Source: Clostridia bacterium (lineage in GTDB: Bacteria; Bacillota_A; Clostridia; Oscillospirales; Acutalibacteraceae). Taken from it: 9,086 nucleotides of DNA. This document shows positions 1 through 6,245 of this stretch, one piece after another. Under the pieces are notes generated by a model that saw only the letters and a program-made list of their open reading frames with translations, was not told the DNA's origin and searched no databases. Every line of letters begins with the position of its first letter. The first letter of the stretch is position 1. The stretch lies in contig JAFXNY010000114.1 of the NCBI GenBank assembly GCA_017529165.1, positions 1-9,086 on the forward strand, written 5' to 3'. The position numbers and the translations under genes are program-made.

Positions 1-16
1 CCACCCACGCCCCTTA

Positions 17-40
17 AAAACCGCTCAACAGAGCGGTTTT
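17..40 (-). terminator. Hairpin with U-run, probable intrinsic terminator
   Basis: AAAACCGCTC (17-26) and GAGCGGTTTT (31-40) form a perfect stem around a 4-base loop. Read on the minus strand the stem is followed by a run of T ending in TTTTTAAGG, so it fits a terminator for transcripts leaving the cysK end of the operon. Read on the plus strand it is followed by TTTTCGC, so it could also end a convergent gene lying left of the window. The hairpin is seen directly; termination is inferred. Confidence 0.6.
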
Positions 41-52
41 CGCTTACAAGGA

Positions 53-83
53 GTTTTTCCGCCGCACATGTCACCGGAAAAAC
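53..83. repeat. Inverted repeat, 9-bp stem with 13-base loop
   Basis: GTTTTTCCG (53-61) is the exact reverse complement of CGGAAAAAC (75-83). No T-run follows on either strand, so it is not a standard intrinsic terminator. It is one of four consecutive hairpins in the 170 bases downstream of cysK. Its function is unknown; mRNA 3'-end protection is one possibility. Confidence 0.5.
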
Positions 84-87
84 ATAA

Positions 88-107
88 TGCGTAGCTCTCG
101 CTACGCA
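88..107. repeat. Inverted repeat, 8-bp stem with 4-base loop
   Basis: TGCGTAGC (88-95) and GCTACGCA (100-107) form a perfect, G/C-rich stem around TCTC. A small A/T-rich repeat CTTAA-AAA-TTAAG (112-124) lies just beyond. No clear T-run is adjacent. This belongs to the hairpin cluster downstream of cysK, and its role is not evident. Confidence 0.5.
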
Positions 108-137
108 AATGCTTAAAAATTAAGTTTTTTGACAGGC

Positions 138-178
138 TGAAGCGGCAAGGCTTAGCCTTGCCGCTTCATTTTATATTT
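138..178 (+). terminator. Strong 15-bp hairpin with T-rich tail at the end of cysK
   Basis: TGAAGCGGCAAGGCT (138-152) is the perfect reverse complement of AGCCTTGCCGCTTCA (154-168), separated by one base, which would leave a practical loop of 3-5 bases. On the plus strand the stem runs into TTTTATATTT, a typical intrinsic terminator layout. On the minus strand it begins 3 bases after the cysK stop but is followed by GCCTGTC rather than T residues. It may therefore terminate a plus-strand transcript entering from the left, while also capping the 3' end of the pot-cysK message. Confidence 0.6.
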
Positions 179-1100
179 CAAAAAGCTCTGTAGAAAGATA
201 TCTGTCTCCGGTATCGGGAAGCAAAACAACTATTGTTTTGCCTGCGTTTTCTTTTTTCTCTGCAATACTGATTGCCGCAGAGAGCGCCGCTCCCGATGAA
301 ATACCTACAAGCACGCCCTCTCTTTTAGCTATAAGCCTTGCCGCACTGAACGCATCAAAATCAGAAACCTTAAAGACTTCATCGTAAACAGAAGTATCCA
401 ACACATCGGGTACAAAGCCTGCGCCTATGCCCTGAAACTTATGTGCGCCCGGCTTTCCGCCTGACAACACAGGCGAGTCCTCCGGCTCTACGGCAATTAT
501 TTTTACTTCGGGTTTTTTAGATTTTAGATATTTACCTGCACCGGTTATTGTGCCGCCTGTTCCTACACCTGCTACAAATATATCAACCTTACCGTCTGTA
601 TCAGAAAAAATCTCGGGGCCTGTTGTTTCAAAATGTGCCTGAGGGTTAGCAGGGTTTACAAATTGGCCGGCAATAATTGAACCGGGTATTTCGTTTTTAA
701 GCTCTTCTGCTTTTTCGATAGCCCCACGCATACCCTTGCTACCGTCAGTAAGTACAAGCTCGGCGCCGTAAGCTCTCATTAAAGCTCTTCGCTCTTTAGA
801 CATACTATCCGGCATAACTATGATTACCTTGTAACCCCGTGTTGCCGCAACCATTGAAAGCCCTATGCCAGTGTTGCCGGATGTGGGCTCAATGATAGTA
901 GCACCCATTTTTAATTTGCCGGACTGCTCGGCTTCATTTATCATAGCCAGAGCTACCCTGTCTTTTACAGAGCCGGCAGGGTTTAAGTATTCGAGCTTTG
1001 CAAGTATTTTAGCTTTAAGAAAAAACTGCTTTTCGATATTTGTAAGCTCTAAAAGCGGAGTCTCCCCTATAAGTTCATCCGCAGATTTATAAATATGCAT
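171..1100 (-). CDS. cysK: Cysteine synthase A (O-acetylserine sulfhydrylase)
   Basis: A PLP-dependent cytosolic enzyme that makes L-cysteine from O-acetyl-L-serine and sulfide. The 309-residue length is normal for the family. NPAGSVKDR places the PLP-binding lysine at K46. TSGNTG (73-78) is the substrate-binding loop and GVGTGGTITG (178-187) the phosphate-binding glycine loop. KPGAHKFQGIGAGFVP and the SSGAA segment near the C-terminus are also typical of CysK, more so than of CysM. The ATG at 1098-1100 is preceded by an AAGGTGGGG ribosome site. The gene begins 15 bases after the potD stop and on the same strand, so it is very probably the last gene of the pot operon. That is an unusual partner for a polyamine importer. 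It has no separate promoter that I can see. Family assignment is firm; co-transcription is inferred from spacing. Confidence 0.95.
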   Translation of the reverse strand: MHIYKSADELIGETPLLELTNIEKQFFLKAKILAKLEYLNPAGSVKDRVALAMINEAEQSGKLKMGATIIEPTSGNTGIGLSMVAATRGYKVIIVMPDSMSKERRALMRAYGAELVLTDGSKGMRGAIEKAEELKNEIPGSIIAGQFVNPANPQAHFETTGPEIFSDTDGKVDIFVAGVGTGGTITGAGKYLKSKKPEVKIIAVEPEDSPVLSGGKPGAHKFQGIGAGFVPDVLDTSVYDEVFKVSDFDAFSAARLIAKREGVLVGISSGAALSAAISIAEKKENAGKTIVVLLPDTGDRYLSTELFEI

Positions 1101-1115
1101 ATGTTCCCCACCTTA

Positions 1116-2219
1116 CTAATAAAGTTTAAGGTCTATCCATAGATTTTCATAATAGCTCCTGATTTCGGGGTCAATATCGTGATAATACTGCGTGGGCGGA
1201 GCGTCTTTCGTGTCGGGATAAAGCGTTTTATTTTTATAAAAAGTATAATCTTCATTTTCCACAACCGCACGGTTTGGAGACGCATAGCATATATACTCGG
1301 CATTTGCGAGCGCTACTTCGGGCTCTAAAAGAAAATCAATATAAAGCATTGCCTCGTTATAGTGCTTAACCGATTTTGGCACGCATATAGCATCAACAAC
1401 TATATTTGTACCCTCTTTAGGATAAAAGAACTTCAAATCCTCATTATTATCGAGCATTGTAAGATAATCGCAGGCTTAGTACGGCCCTATTGCGGCTTCG
1501 CCGGTTTCCATTTTACCGTAGATTTCATCCATAACATAAGATTGCAAAACATTCTTGCCCTTTTTAAGAAGCTCTGCGGCGGCATCCCAGTGGGCTTTGT
1601 TCGTGGTGTTTACATCCTGACCTAAAATCATCTGCGCCGTCATAAAGCCATCCCGTGGGTTGCTGAAATTAAGGGACATATCACGGTATTTTTCATCCCA
1701 CAGTGTTTTCCAAGAATGCTCCGGCTCACCTATCAATGTCGGGTTATAAATAATGCCCACCATACCCACATTATAAGCCACGCTGTACTCGTTGTTTTTA
1801 TCGTAAAAAAGGCCTTTGTAATCATCATAAATGTATCCGTAATTCTGAAGTTTGGATACATCAATCTTTTTGAGCATATCCTCGTTTTTAAGACGCTCAA
1901 TCATATAATCGGAGGGTATGATTATATCGTACGAAACACCGCCGCTTTTAAGCTGTGAATACATACTTTCGTTGCTCTCAAATGTAGAATAGTTTACATG
2001 AATACCCGTAAGCCGTTCAAACTCACGGTTTACATCCATCATATCATCCGAGCCATCCGATATATATTCGCCCCAATTATACACATTAAGCTGGCTACCT
2101 GCAAACTCTCTTGTATATTTGCCTTTAAGCTCAATATCCATATACTCGTAACCGCAACCCGCAAACAAACAGCATATAAGATTAGCGCAAAGGAAAATCA
2201 CACTAAGCTTTTTTAGCAT
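1116..2219 (-). pseudogene. potD: Spermidine/putrescine-binding lipoprotein, interrupted by one in-frame stop
   Basis: The extracellular solute-binding component of the PotABCD importer. The 367-codon frame starts with a lipoprotein signal peptide: positive MLKK, a hydrophobic stretch, then FAGC with the lipidated cysteine at 22. YNWGEYIS (47-54), SYDIIIPSDYMIERL (96-110) and, later, YPKEGTN...VDAICVPK are family landmarks. Codon 248 is TAA (1476-1478). Reading through it gives ...EAAIGPY-stop-ACDYLTM..., where relatives typically read like YYAGDYLTM. A tyrosine codon therefore seems to have become TAA, and the cysteine two codons later (TGC) sits where glycine (GGC) is expected. The rest of the frame is open to a TAG at 1116. 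The product would lack about one third of the protein, including part of the C-terminal lobe. Restart at the Met at 1457 is unlikely because no ribosome site precedes it. The ATG at 2219 has a good AAGGAGG (2227-2233) and overlaps the end of potC by 17 bases. A sequencing error remains possible. Confidence 0.85.
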
Positions 2220-3015
2220 CCCATTCCCTCCTTTGCTCGCTTTTTGTTTGTATCATATTGTAAAATATCAGAAGAACGAATATAACCACAAAAATAATAG
2301 TTGACAATGCATAAACATCCGGTTTTACGGTCTTTTTGGTCATATTGTAAATTACTACCGGCAAGGTCTGGTAATGGCCGCAGGTGAAATAACTTATTAC
2401 AAAATCATCAAGCGACAATGTAAACGACATAATAAAGCCTGTAAATATGCCTGTTTTAATCGAAGGTATTACCACCTTGAAAAATGCGCTGAGCGGAGTG
2501 CAGCCGAGGTCAAGTGCCGCTTCGTGCAAATTGCTGTCGGTTTGGCGAAGTTTTGGTATGACCGAAAGAATGACATAAGGCAAGTTAAATGTTATATGCG
2601 CTATAAGCACCGTAAAAAAACCTAGAGACTCGGAAAGACCTATTACCCTGCCGAAGAACACGAACAAAAGCATAAGCGATACGCCGGTTACTATATCGGC
2701 GTTCATCATAGGTATATTTGTAACGGTTGTAACAAAGCTTCTGGCAATCTTCCTGCGGAGTGCTAAAATGCCTACCGAAGCCGCCGTGCCGAGCACCGTA
2801 GCTATACTTGCAGACAAAAGAGCCACCGACAAGGTGTGCTTTAGCCCCTCCATCATAGCAGTATCAAAAAATATACCTTTATACCAATCAAACGAAAAGC
2901 TTTCAAATATCCAAACGCTCGCTCCCGAATTAAATGAAAAGAATATCATAACCGCAACGGGAGCGTAAAGGAATAGTATCATAAGCGCAACATATATTCT
3001 TGAGAGAGCTTTCAT
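2203..3015 (-). CDS. potC: Spermidine/putrescine ABC transporter permease PotC
   Basis: One of the two membrane permeases of the polyamine importer. The 270-residue length is usual for PotC. Hydrophobic segments lie around 9-29, 60-85, 105-125, 133-155, 188-208 and 236-256, giving the expected six-helix topology. The cytoplasmic EAA loop that docks onto the ATPase is visible as LHEAALDLGCTPLSAFFKVVIP (163-184). The ATG at 3013-3015 overlaps the potB stop (ATGA), and AAGGGGGAG (3023-3031) lies 7 bases upstream, so the two permeases are translationally coupled. The C-terminal tail is charged and overlaps the start of potD. PotB/PotC-type permeases are distinguished here by gene order and by similarity to the PotC form. 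Confidence 0.93.
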   Translation of the reverse strand: MKALSRIYVALMILFLYAPVAVMIFFSFNSGASVWIFESFSFDWYKGIFFDTAMMEGLKHTLSVALLSASIATVLGTAASVGILALRRKIARSFVTTVTNIPMMNADIVTGVSLMLLFVFFGRVIGLSESLGFFTVLIAHITFNLPYVILSVIPKLRQTDSNLHEAALDLGCTPLSAFFKVVIPSIKTGIFTGFIMSFTLSLDDFVISYFTCGHYQTLPVVIYNMTKKTVKPDVYALSTIIFVVIFVLLIFYNMIQTKSEQRREWDAKKA

Positions 3016-3839
3016 ACTATAACTCCCCCTTCTTCATCGCCCGAAAAGCGGCTCATAACAGCAAGGCAGAGAAGTATCATCGCCATAAGAACGAGCGATA
3101 TTGCCGAGGCGACATTATAATACTCCGGTCCTGCGCCGAAAAGATATTCAATAGCATCACCTATAAGCCAATTTTTATTTCCGCCGAGCTTTTGGGAAAT
3201 ATAGAATGTGCTGACAGACGGCACAAACACCATAGTAATACCCGAAATCACTCCCGGCATAGAGAGGGGAATTATTACCCTGCGAAGTCGGGATACCGCA
3301 TTAGAGCCTAAGTCCTGCGCCGCTTCTAAAAGAGAATTGTCTATTTTAGACATTACAGAATAAATAGGCAGTATCATATAGGGTATAAAATCATAAACCA
3401 TACCGAGAATTACAGCTCCCGGCGTGTTAATAAGGTGTAACGGCTTAAGTCCGATAGACTTGAGAAATGTGTTTATAATACCTGTATTTGCGAGAATGGA
3501 TATCCATGAATAAGTACGGATAAGGAAGTTCATCCACATAGGAAGCATAACTATAACCATAACCATTCTCTGCGAGCTTATTTTCATTTTGGCCATAAAA
3601 TATGCCATAGGGTAGGATATTATGAGTGTTATTGCCGTTGCAACCACGGCGTAAAGAATTGAAACGCCAAACGCCTTTTTATACTTGCCGATAGTTAAAA
3701 TATTACTCAGTGTAAAAGCTCCCAAATTATCGGTGAAAGCAAAATATGCCATCATAAGAAGCGGCACAATAACAAATATCGCCGCCCAAACAAGATAAGG
3801 AGCCGCAACAAGTCTGCTTCCGAAACTTTTTCTGTTCAC
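3012..3839 (-). CDS. potB: Spermidine/putrescine ABC transporter permease PotB (GTG start)
   Basis: The first permease of the polyamine importer, 275 residues from the start chosen here. It begins (M)NRKSFGSRL followed by the first membrane helix (about 12-34). More hydrophobic segments follow around 58-83, 91-118, 140-165, 195-215 and 243-264. The EAA loop is LEAAQDLGSNAVSRLRRVIIP (171-191). The frame is open further upstream to an ATG at 3908, but that would overlap potA by 65 bases, add a charged extension ([10 protein letters not shown]...) and lack a ribosome site. The GTG at 3837-3839 has GAGGAGG 9 bases upstream and gives the normal family N-terminus. It starts 4 bases after the potA stop and ends overlapping potC. 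The family call is firm; the GTG start is well supported by the ribosome site. Confidence 0.93.
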   Translation of the reverse strand: MNRKSFGSRLVAAPYLVWAAIFVIVPLLMMAYFAFTDNLGAFTLSNILTIGKYKKAFGVSILYAVVATAITLIISYPMAYFMAKMKISSQRMVMVIVMLPMWMNFLIRTYSWISILANTGIINTFLKSIGLKPLHLINTPGAVILGMVYDFIPYMILPIYSVMSKIDNSLLEAAQDLGSNAVSRLRRVIIPLSMPGVISGITMVFVPSVSTFYISQKLGGNKNWLIGDAIEYLFGAGPEYYNVASAISLVLMAMILLCLAVMSRFSGDEEGGVIV

Positions 3840-3843
3840 AGCC

Positions 3844-4965
3844 TTATTCCTCCTCTTGTATATTTTCAGAGAGGTGGTCCATTTCTTCGCTGTATGAGCT
3901 ATAATCACCGTAAAGTCCCGAATACTGCGACTTTTTCATAATATGAATGGCATCAGGCTCGATATAAAGACCTACATTATCGCCCACAAAACATTCATCG
4001 GTAGTTTGTATCATCCACTTAAAGCCGCCGATATCAACAATAATTTCATAATGAACGCCTAAAAAATCAACCGATGTAACGGTGCCTGTGAGCATTCCCT
4101 TATCCGTAGCCACAATATCTACATCCTCAGGGCGCACAACAACATCGACTGCCTCGTCTTTCTCAAAACCTTTATCGAGACAATCAAATGTATGCCCTGA
4201 AAAGTTGACAACAAAGTCTTTCTTCATTATGCCGTCTAATATATTGGACTCGCCTATAAAATCAGCCACAAAGGCGTTTTTAGGTTCGTTATATATATCC
4301 TGCGGAGTGCCTACCTGCTGAATCTTACCCTTATCCATAACTACAACCCTATCGGACATAGTAAGGGCTTCTTCCTGGTCGTGAGTTACAAATATAAATG
4401 TAATGCCGAGCTTCCTTTGAATATTGCGAAGCTCTTTTTGCATATCCTTACGGAGTTTAAGGTCAAGCGCCGCAAGCGGTTCATCAAGCAGTAGTACCCT
4501 CGGCTTGTTTGCAATAGCACGGGCAATAGCTACACGCTGTTGCTGACCGCCTGAAAGGGTGGCAATTCTGCGTTTTTCAAAGCCCTCGAGATTTACAAGC
4601 GAAAGCATTTCGGCAACCGTTTTTTTAATCTCTTCTTCGGGCAGTTTTTTAACCCTTAAACCGAAAGCCACATTCTCGAACACATTAAGGTGTTCAAAAA
4701 GCGCATAACGCTGAAAAATGGTGTTAACCTGCCTCTTATAAGCCGGAACACCATTAAATCTCTTACCCTCAAAGATAACATCTCCGCTATCGGGATCAAG
4801 AAAGCCGGCGATAAGCCTTAAAGTAGTGGTCTTTCCGCAACCCGAGGCGCCAAGAAGGGTTATAAACTCCTTGTCTTTGATTTCGAGATTTAGTCCGTCT
4901 AAAACCTGCTCCCCGTCAAACGCCACGCAAATGTCTTTGAGTTCTACAATATTTTCTTTTGCCAT
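3844..4965 (-). CDS. potA: Spermidine/putrescine ABC transporter ATP-binding protein PotA
   Basis: The cytoplasmic ATPase that powers the PotBC permease, 373 residues, typical for PotA. The nucleotide-binding domain is complete: Walker [10 protein letters not shown] (39-47), Q-loop at Q85 in [15 protein letters not shown], signature LSGGQQQR (137-144), Walker B VLLLDEP (157-163) with E162 as catalytic base, D-loop ALD and switch histidine H195 in [10 protein letters not shown]-terminal TOBE-type regulatory domain follows (roughly 240-350, including VVVRPEDV). All catalytic residues are present, so the ATPase itself looks functional even though potD is interrupted. It is the first gene of the operon. 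Its AAAGGGGG ribosome site (4974-4981) lies 8 bases upstream of the ATG and is part of a predicted leader-RNA stem, so its translation may be controlled by RNA structure. Confidence 0.96.
   Translation of the reverse strand: MAKENIVELKDICVAFDGEQVLDGLNLEIKDKEFITLLGASGCGKTTTLRLIAGFLDPDSGDVIFEGKRFNGVPAYKRQVNTIFQRYALFEHLNVFENVAFGLRVKKLPEEEIKKTVAEMLSLVNLEGFEKRRIATLSGGQQQRVAIARAIANKPRVLLLDEPLAALDLKLRKDMQKELRNIQRKLGITFIFVTHDQEEALTMSDRVVVMDKGKIQQVGTPQDIYNEPKNAFVADFIGESNILDGIMKKDFVVNFSGHTFDCLDKGFEKDEAVDVVVRPEDVDIVATDKGMLTGTVTSVDFLGVHYEIIVDIGGFKWMIQTTDECFVGDNVGLYIEPDAIHIMKKSQYSGLYGDYSSYSEEMDHLSENIQEEE
3849..3855 (-). promoter_or_regulatory. Ribosome-binding site that fixes the potB start at GTG
   Basis: GAGGAGG on the minus strand is formed by the glutamate codons at the very end of potA and lies 9 bases before the GTG at 3837-3839. 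It supports the GTG rather than the upstream ATG at 3908, and implies coupled translation of potA and potB. Confidence 0.8.
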
Positions 4966-4973
4966 TTAAGCAT

Positions 4974-5091
4974 CCCCCTTTGTCACACTCTAAGTGTCGA
5001 CAGGTAATCTGACGGGAGCCAAAACCCGTCATATTCTTCTTTACCCTGCGCGATACTTGCCGTCCGCCGTTTTGTATGCCCTGACAAAGGG
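4974..5091 (-). ncRNA. Candidate structured leader RNA / riboswitch upstream of potA
   Basis: Read as minus-strand RNA, CCCUUUGUCA (5091-5082) pairs perfectly with UGACAAAGGG (4985-4976), closing about 96 bases. Inside are a short AUAC/GUAU stem (5077-5074 with 5056-5053), a stem CAG(G)GUAA/UUACCUG (5048-5041 with 5007-5001, one bulged base) carrying the 7-bp hairpin UGACGGG/CCCGUCA (5031-5025 with 5016-5010), and a small CACU-type hairpin (4996-4986). The 3' arm of the closing stem contains most of the potA ribosome-binding site, so this fold would block translation. I recognise no established riboswitch consensus. The complementarities are seen directly; folding and regulation are inferred. 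An origin as several chance inverted repeats cannot be excluded without comparing homologues. Confidence 0.5.
4981..5002 (-). promoter_or_regulatory. Alternative hairpin competing with the SD-sequestering stem
   Basis: TGTCACACT (4981-4989) and AGTGTCGACA (4993-5002) are inverted copies apart from one extra base, with loop CTA. In RNA this hairpin uses the bases at 4981-4985 that also belong to the closing stem of the leader, so the two folds exclude each other. When it forms, AAGGGGG before potA would be free. It could instead be a DNA operator. Confidence 0.4.
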
Positions 5092-5161
5092 TTTTTCGCA
5101 ATCAAAATATGACTACGGCATACATTAGTATCAGACAGCCATTTCTACACAGATGCATAAA

Positions 5162-5439
5162 GGCTTACACTCGATAAGGACAAAATGGTTTTGGAGGACA
5201 AAATTTTCAGCCCGTTCTTGCCTCGTCACCCCGAATACGCCAGTATAACGGCGTTCCTCGTCTTCAACGGAGCAAAAATTTTGCTCCTACAAAACTGCTT
5301 CGCACCCGAAATCGAACTGTTTTTCGCAGATTTTGCGTATGAGCGAAGCAGGAATACTGTCGTATTTCAATGAGCGAAGGCGTGAAAGAACGGCAAAACA
5401 GCCGATTGTCGGGCGTTTTGTCCTTATCGAGTGTAAGCC
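5162..5439. mobile_element. MITE-like foldback element, 278 bp, 24-bp perfect terminal inverted repeats
   Basis: The ends are exact inverted copies (5162-5185 and 5416-5439), beginning GGCTTACACTCGATAAGGAC. The interior is also an imperfect palindrome: AATACGCCAGTAT (5234-5246) matches ATACTGTCGTATT on the right arm, CCGTTCTT on the left matches AAGAACGG on the right, CTGCTTCGC (5295-5303) pairs with GCGAAGCAG (5343-5351), and GGAGCAAAA-A-TTTTGCTCC (5269-5287) is a perfect local hairpin. TA dinucleotides lie two bases outside each end (5158-5159, 5442-5443), which could be a target-site duplication, though that is weak. No transposase is present; a 62-codon frame inside shows no recognisable domain. 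It resembles a non-autonomous miniature element or a large structured RNA repeat. Copies elsewhere in the genome would settle this. Confidence 0.7.
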
Positions 5440-5468
5440 AATACCGAACACATTATTCGATGTTTATG

Positions 5469-5497
5469 AATATACGGCAAAATACCCGTTATGTCAA
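5469..5497 (-). promoter_or_regulatory. Sigma-A-type promoter directed at potA
   Basis: On the minus strand TTGACA (5497-5492) is followed after exactly 17 bases by TATATT (5474-5469), a perfect -35 and a 5/6 -10. Transcription would start near 5462 and run through the foldback element into the potA leader, giving a leader of about 500 bases. No comparable promoter was found between the element and potA. It is divergent from the promoter of the XRE gene. Confidence 0.7.
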
Positions 5498-5513
5498 GTA
5501 TATTTATAGAAAT

Positions 5514-5543
5514 AAATCAATTGCTTAGGCTGAACATTGATTT
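5514..5543. promoter_or_regulatory. Inverted repeat between the divergent promoters, candidate operator
   Basis: AAATCAAT (5514-5521) and ATTGATTT (5536-5543) are perfect inverted 8-mers separated by 14 bases. The right arm overlaps the -35 box of the XRE gene and the left arm lies 17 bases upstream of the pot -35. The position would suit autoregulation by the adjacent XRE protein and control of pot. Binding is inferred only. Confidence 0.4.
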
Positions 5544-5565
5544 TTAGGTTACTCCATAGTATAAT
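5537..5565 (+). promoter_or_regulatory. Sigma-A-type promoter of the XRE gene
   Basis: TTGATT (5537-5542), a 17-base spacer and a perfect TATAAT (5560-5565) precede the XRE gene. The start of transcription would fall near 5572, giving a very short leader before the GAGGTG ribosome site at 5575-5580 and the ATG at 5585. Confidence 0.7.
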
Positions 5566-5584
5566 AATACCAGCGAGGTGAAAT

Positions 5585-6217
5585 ATGCCGTACATTAAGA
5601 ATAATATTGCTCAAAACATAACCGAGCTTCGTCTGCTTAATGATATGACGCAGCTACAGCTCGGAGAAAAACTTAATTACTCCGATAAAACGGTTTCAAA
5701 ATGGGAAAGGGGCGAATCTACCCCCGATATTGAAGTGCTTGTGGAGCTGGCAGACCTGTTCGGTGTAACTGTAGATTCACTTGTGCGCTCTGATAGCATT
5801 ACGGATAAAACCGATATTAATCAGAAACACCAAAAAACATATAATCGCAGAGCAATAACTCTTATTGTTGAAGCGGCTATAATGCTTGCGGCGCTGTTCG
5901 CTTTTATAATAACCTCACTGATAATCAGAAAATCGGCTTTCCAGATTTTATATTTTGTTTATGCCGTGCCAATTATACTAATAATTAGTCTTATTTTTAA
6001 TTCTGTATGGTTTAATCCTCGGCGTAATTACTACATAATATCCGCTCTTATCTGGTCAATACTTGCGGCAATATATATAACATTTTTGTATTTCAGCATA
6101 GATGTAAGTTTGATTTTCCTTCTCGGCATAGCAGGTCAGATAATAATTATTATCTGTTCGTTTTTAAGTAAGCCTTTCAAGCGACAAAAAAAGCTTAAAA
6201 AAAGTAAAGATGTGTAA
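5585..6217 (+). CDS. Membrane-anchored XRE-family helix-turn-helix regulator
   Basis: A 210-residue protein with an N-terminal Cro/C1-type DNA-binding domain (about 8-66); the helix-turn-helix is TQLQLGEKL...KTVSKWERG (22-43), followed by PDIEVLVELADLFGVTVDSL, very typical of the family. A polar linker (70-89) leads to four hydrophobic segments at about 90-114, 119-139, 149-170 and 174-194, and a lysine-rich tail (KRQKKLKKSK). It is therefore probably tethered to the membrane with the DNA-binding head inside the cell. Such HTH-plus-membrane proteins are common in Clostridia, but their signals are mostly unknown. It is transcribed divergently from the pot operon, with a good ribosome site and promoter, and ends at a bidirectional terminator. 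Control of pot is plausible from position, but unlike many pot-linked regulators it has no cupin domain. Confidence 0.9.
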   Translation: MPYIKNNIAQNITELRLLNDMTQLQLGEKLNYSDKTVSKWERGESTPDIEVLVELADLFGVTVDSLVRSDSITDKTDINQKHQKTYNRRAITLIVEAAIMLAALFAFIITSLIIRKSAFQILYFVYAVPIILIISLIFNSVWFNPRRNYYIISALIWSILAAIYITFLYFSIDVSLIFLLGIAGQIIIIICSFLSKPFKRQKKLKKSKDV

Positions 6218-6242
6218 GGTTAAAACTTTACACATCTTTTTT
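6206..6242. terminator. Bidirectional intrinsic terminator between the XRE gene and recG
   Basis: AAAGATGTGTAA (6206-6217) pairs perfectly with TTACACATCTTT (6228-6239) around a 10-base loop. On the plus strand it ends in TTTTTT (6237-6242). On the minus strand the stem is followed by ACTTTTTTT, so it can also stop recG transcripts. The XRE stop codon is inside the stem. Confidence 0.85.
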
Positions 6243-6245
6243 ATA

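Noticed and set aside
865..1092. Plus-strand open frames antisense to cysK, potD, potC, potA, recG and fakA
   Set aside because: They lie fully inside well-supported genes on the other strand, lack ribosome sites and have no recognisable domains.
1116..1457. Independent small gene starting at the Met at 1457
   Set aside because: It is the in-frame C-terminal part of PotD after the TAA; no ribosome site precedes the Met, and the six codons before it (ACDYLT) also match PotD.
1476..1478. Recoding or an altered genetic code reading TAA as an amino acid in potD
   Set aside because: cysK, potA and the XRE gene all end in TAA at the expected place, so TAA works as a stop in this genome.
3840..3908. 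Extended potB start at the ATG at 3908 (298 residues)
   Set aside because: It would overlap potA by 65 bases and add a charged extension without a ribosome site, whereas the GTG at 3837-3839 has a strong GAGGAGG and gives the usual PotB N-terminus.
4974..5091. Assignment of the potA leader to c-di-GMP, guanidine or T-box classes
   Set aside because: Short stretches such as CAGGGCA and ACGG look superficially similar, but the conserved cores and hairpin arrangement of those classes are not present.
4916..5101. 61-codon minus-strand frame covering the potA leader
   Set aside because: It overlaps the start of potA in another frame, has no ribosome site and no domain, and its sequence is better explained as a structured leader.
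5185..5373. 62-codon plus-strand open frame inside the foldback element
   Set aside because: It starts in the terminal repeat, has no ribosome site, runs through several palindromes and shows no recognisable domain. Most likely non-coding.
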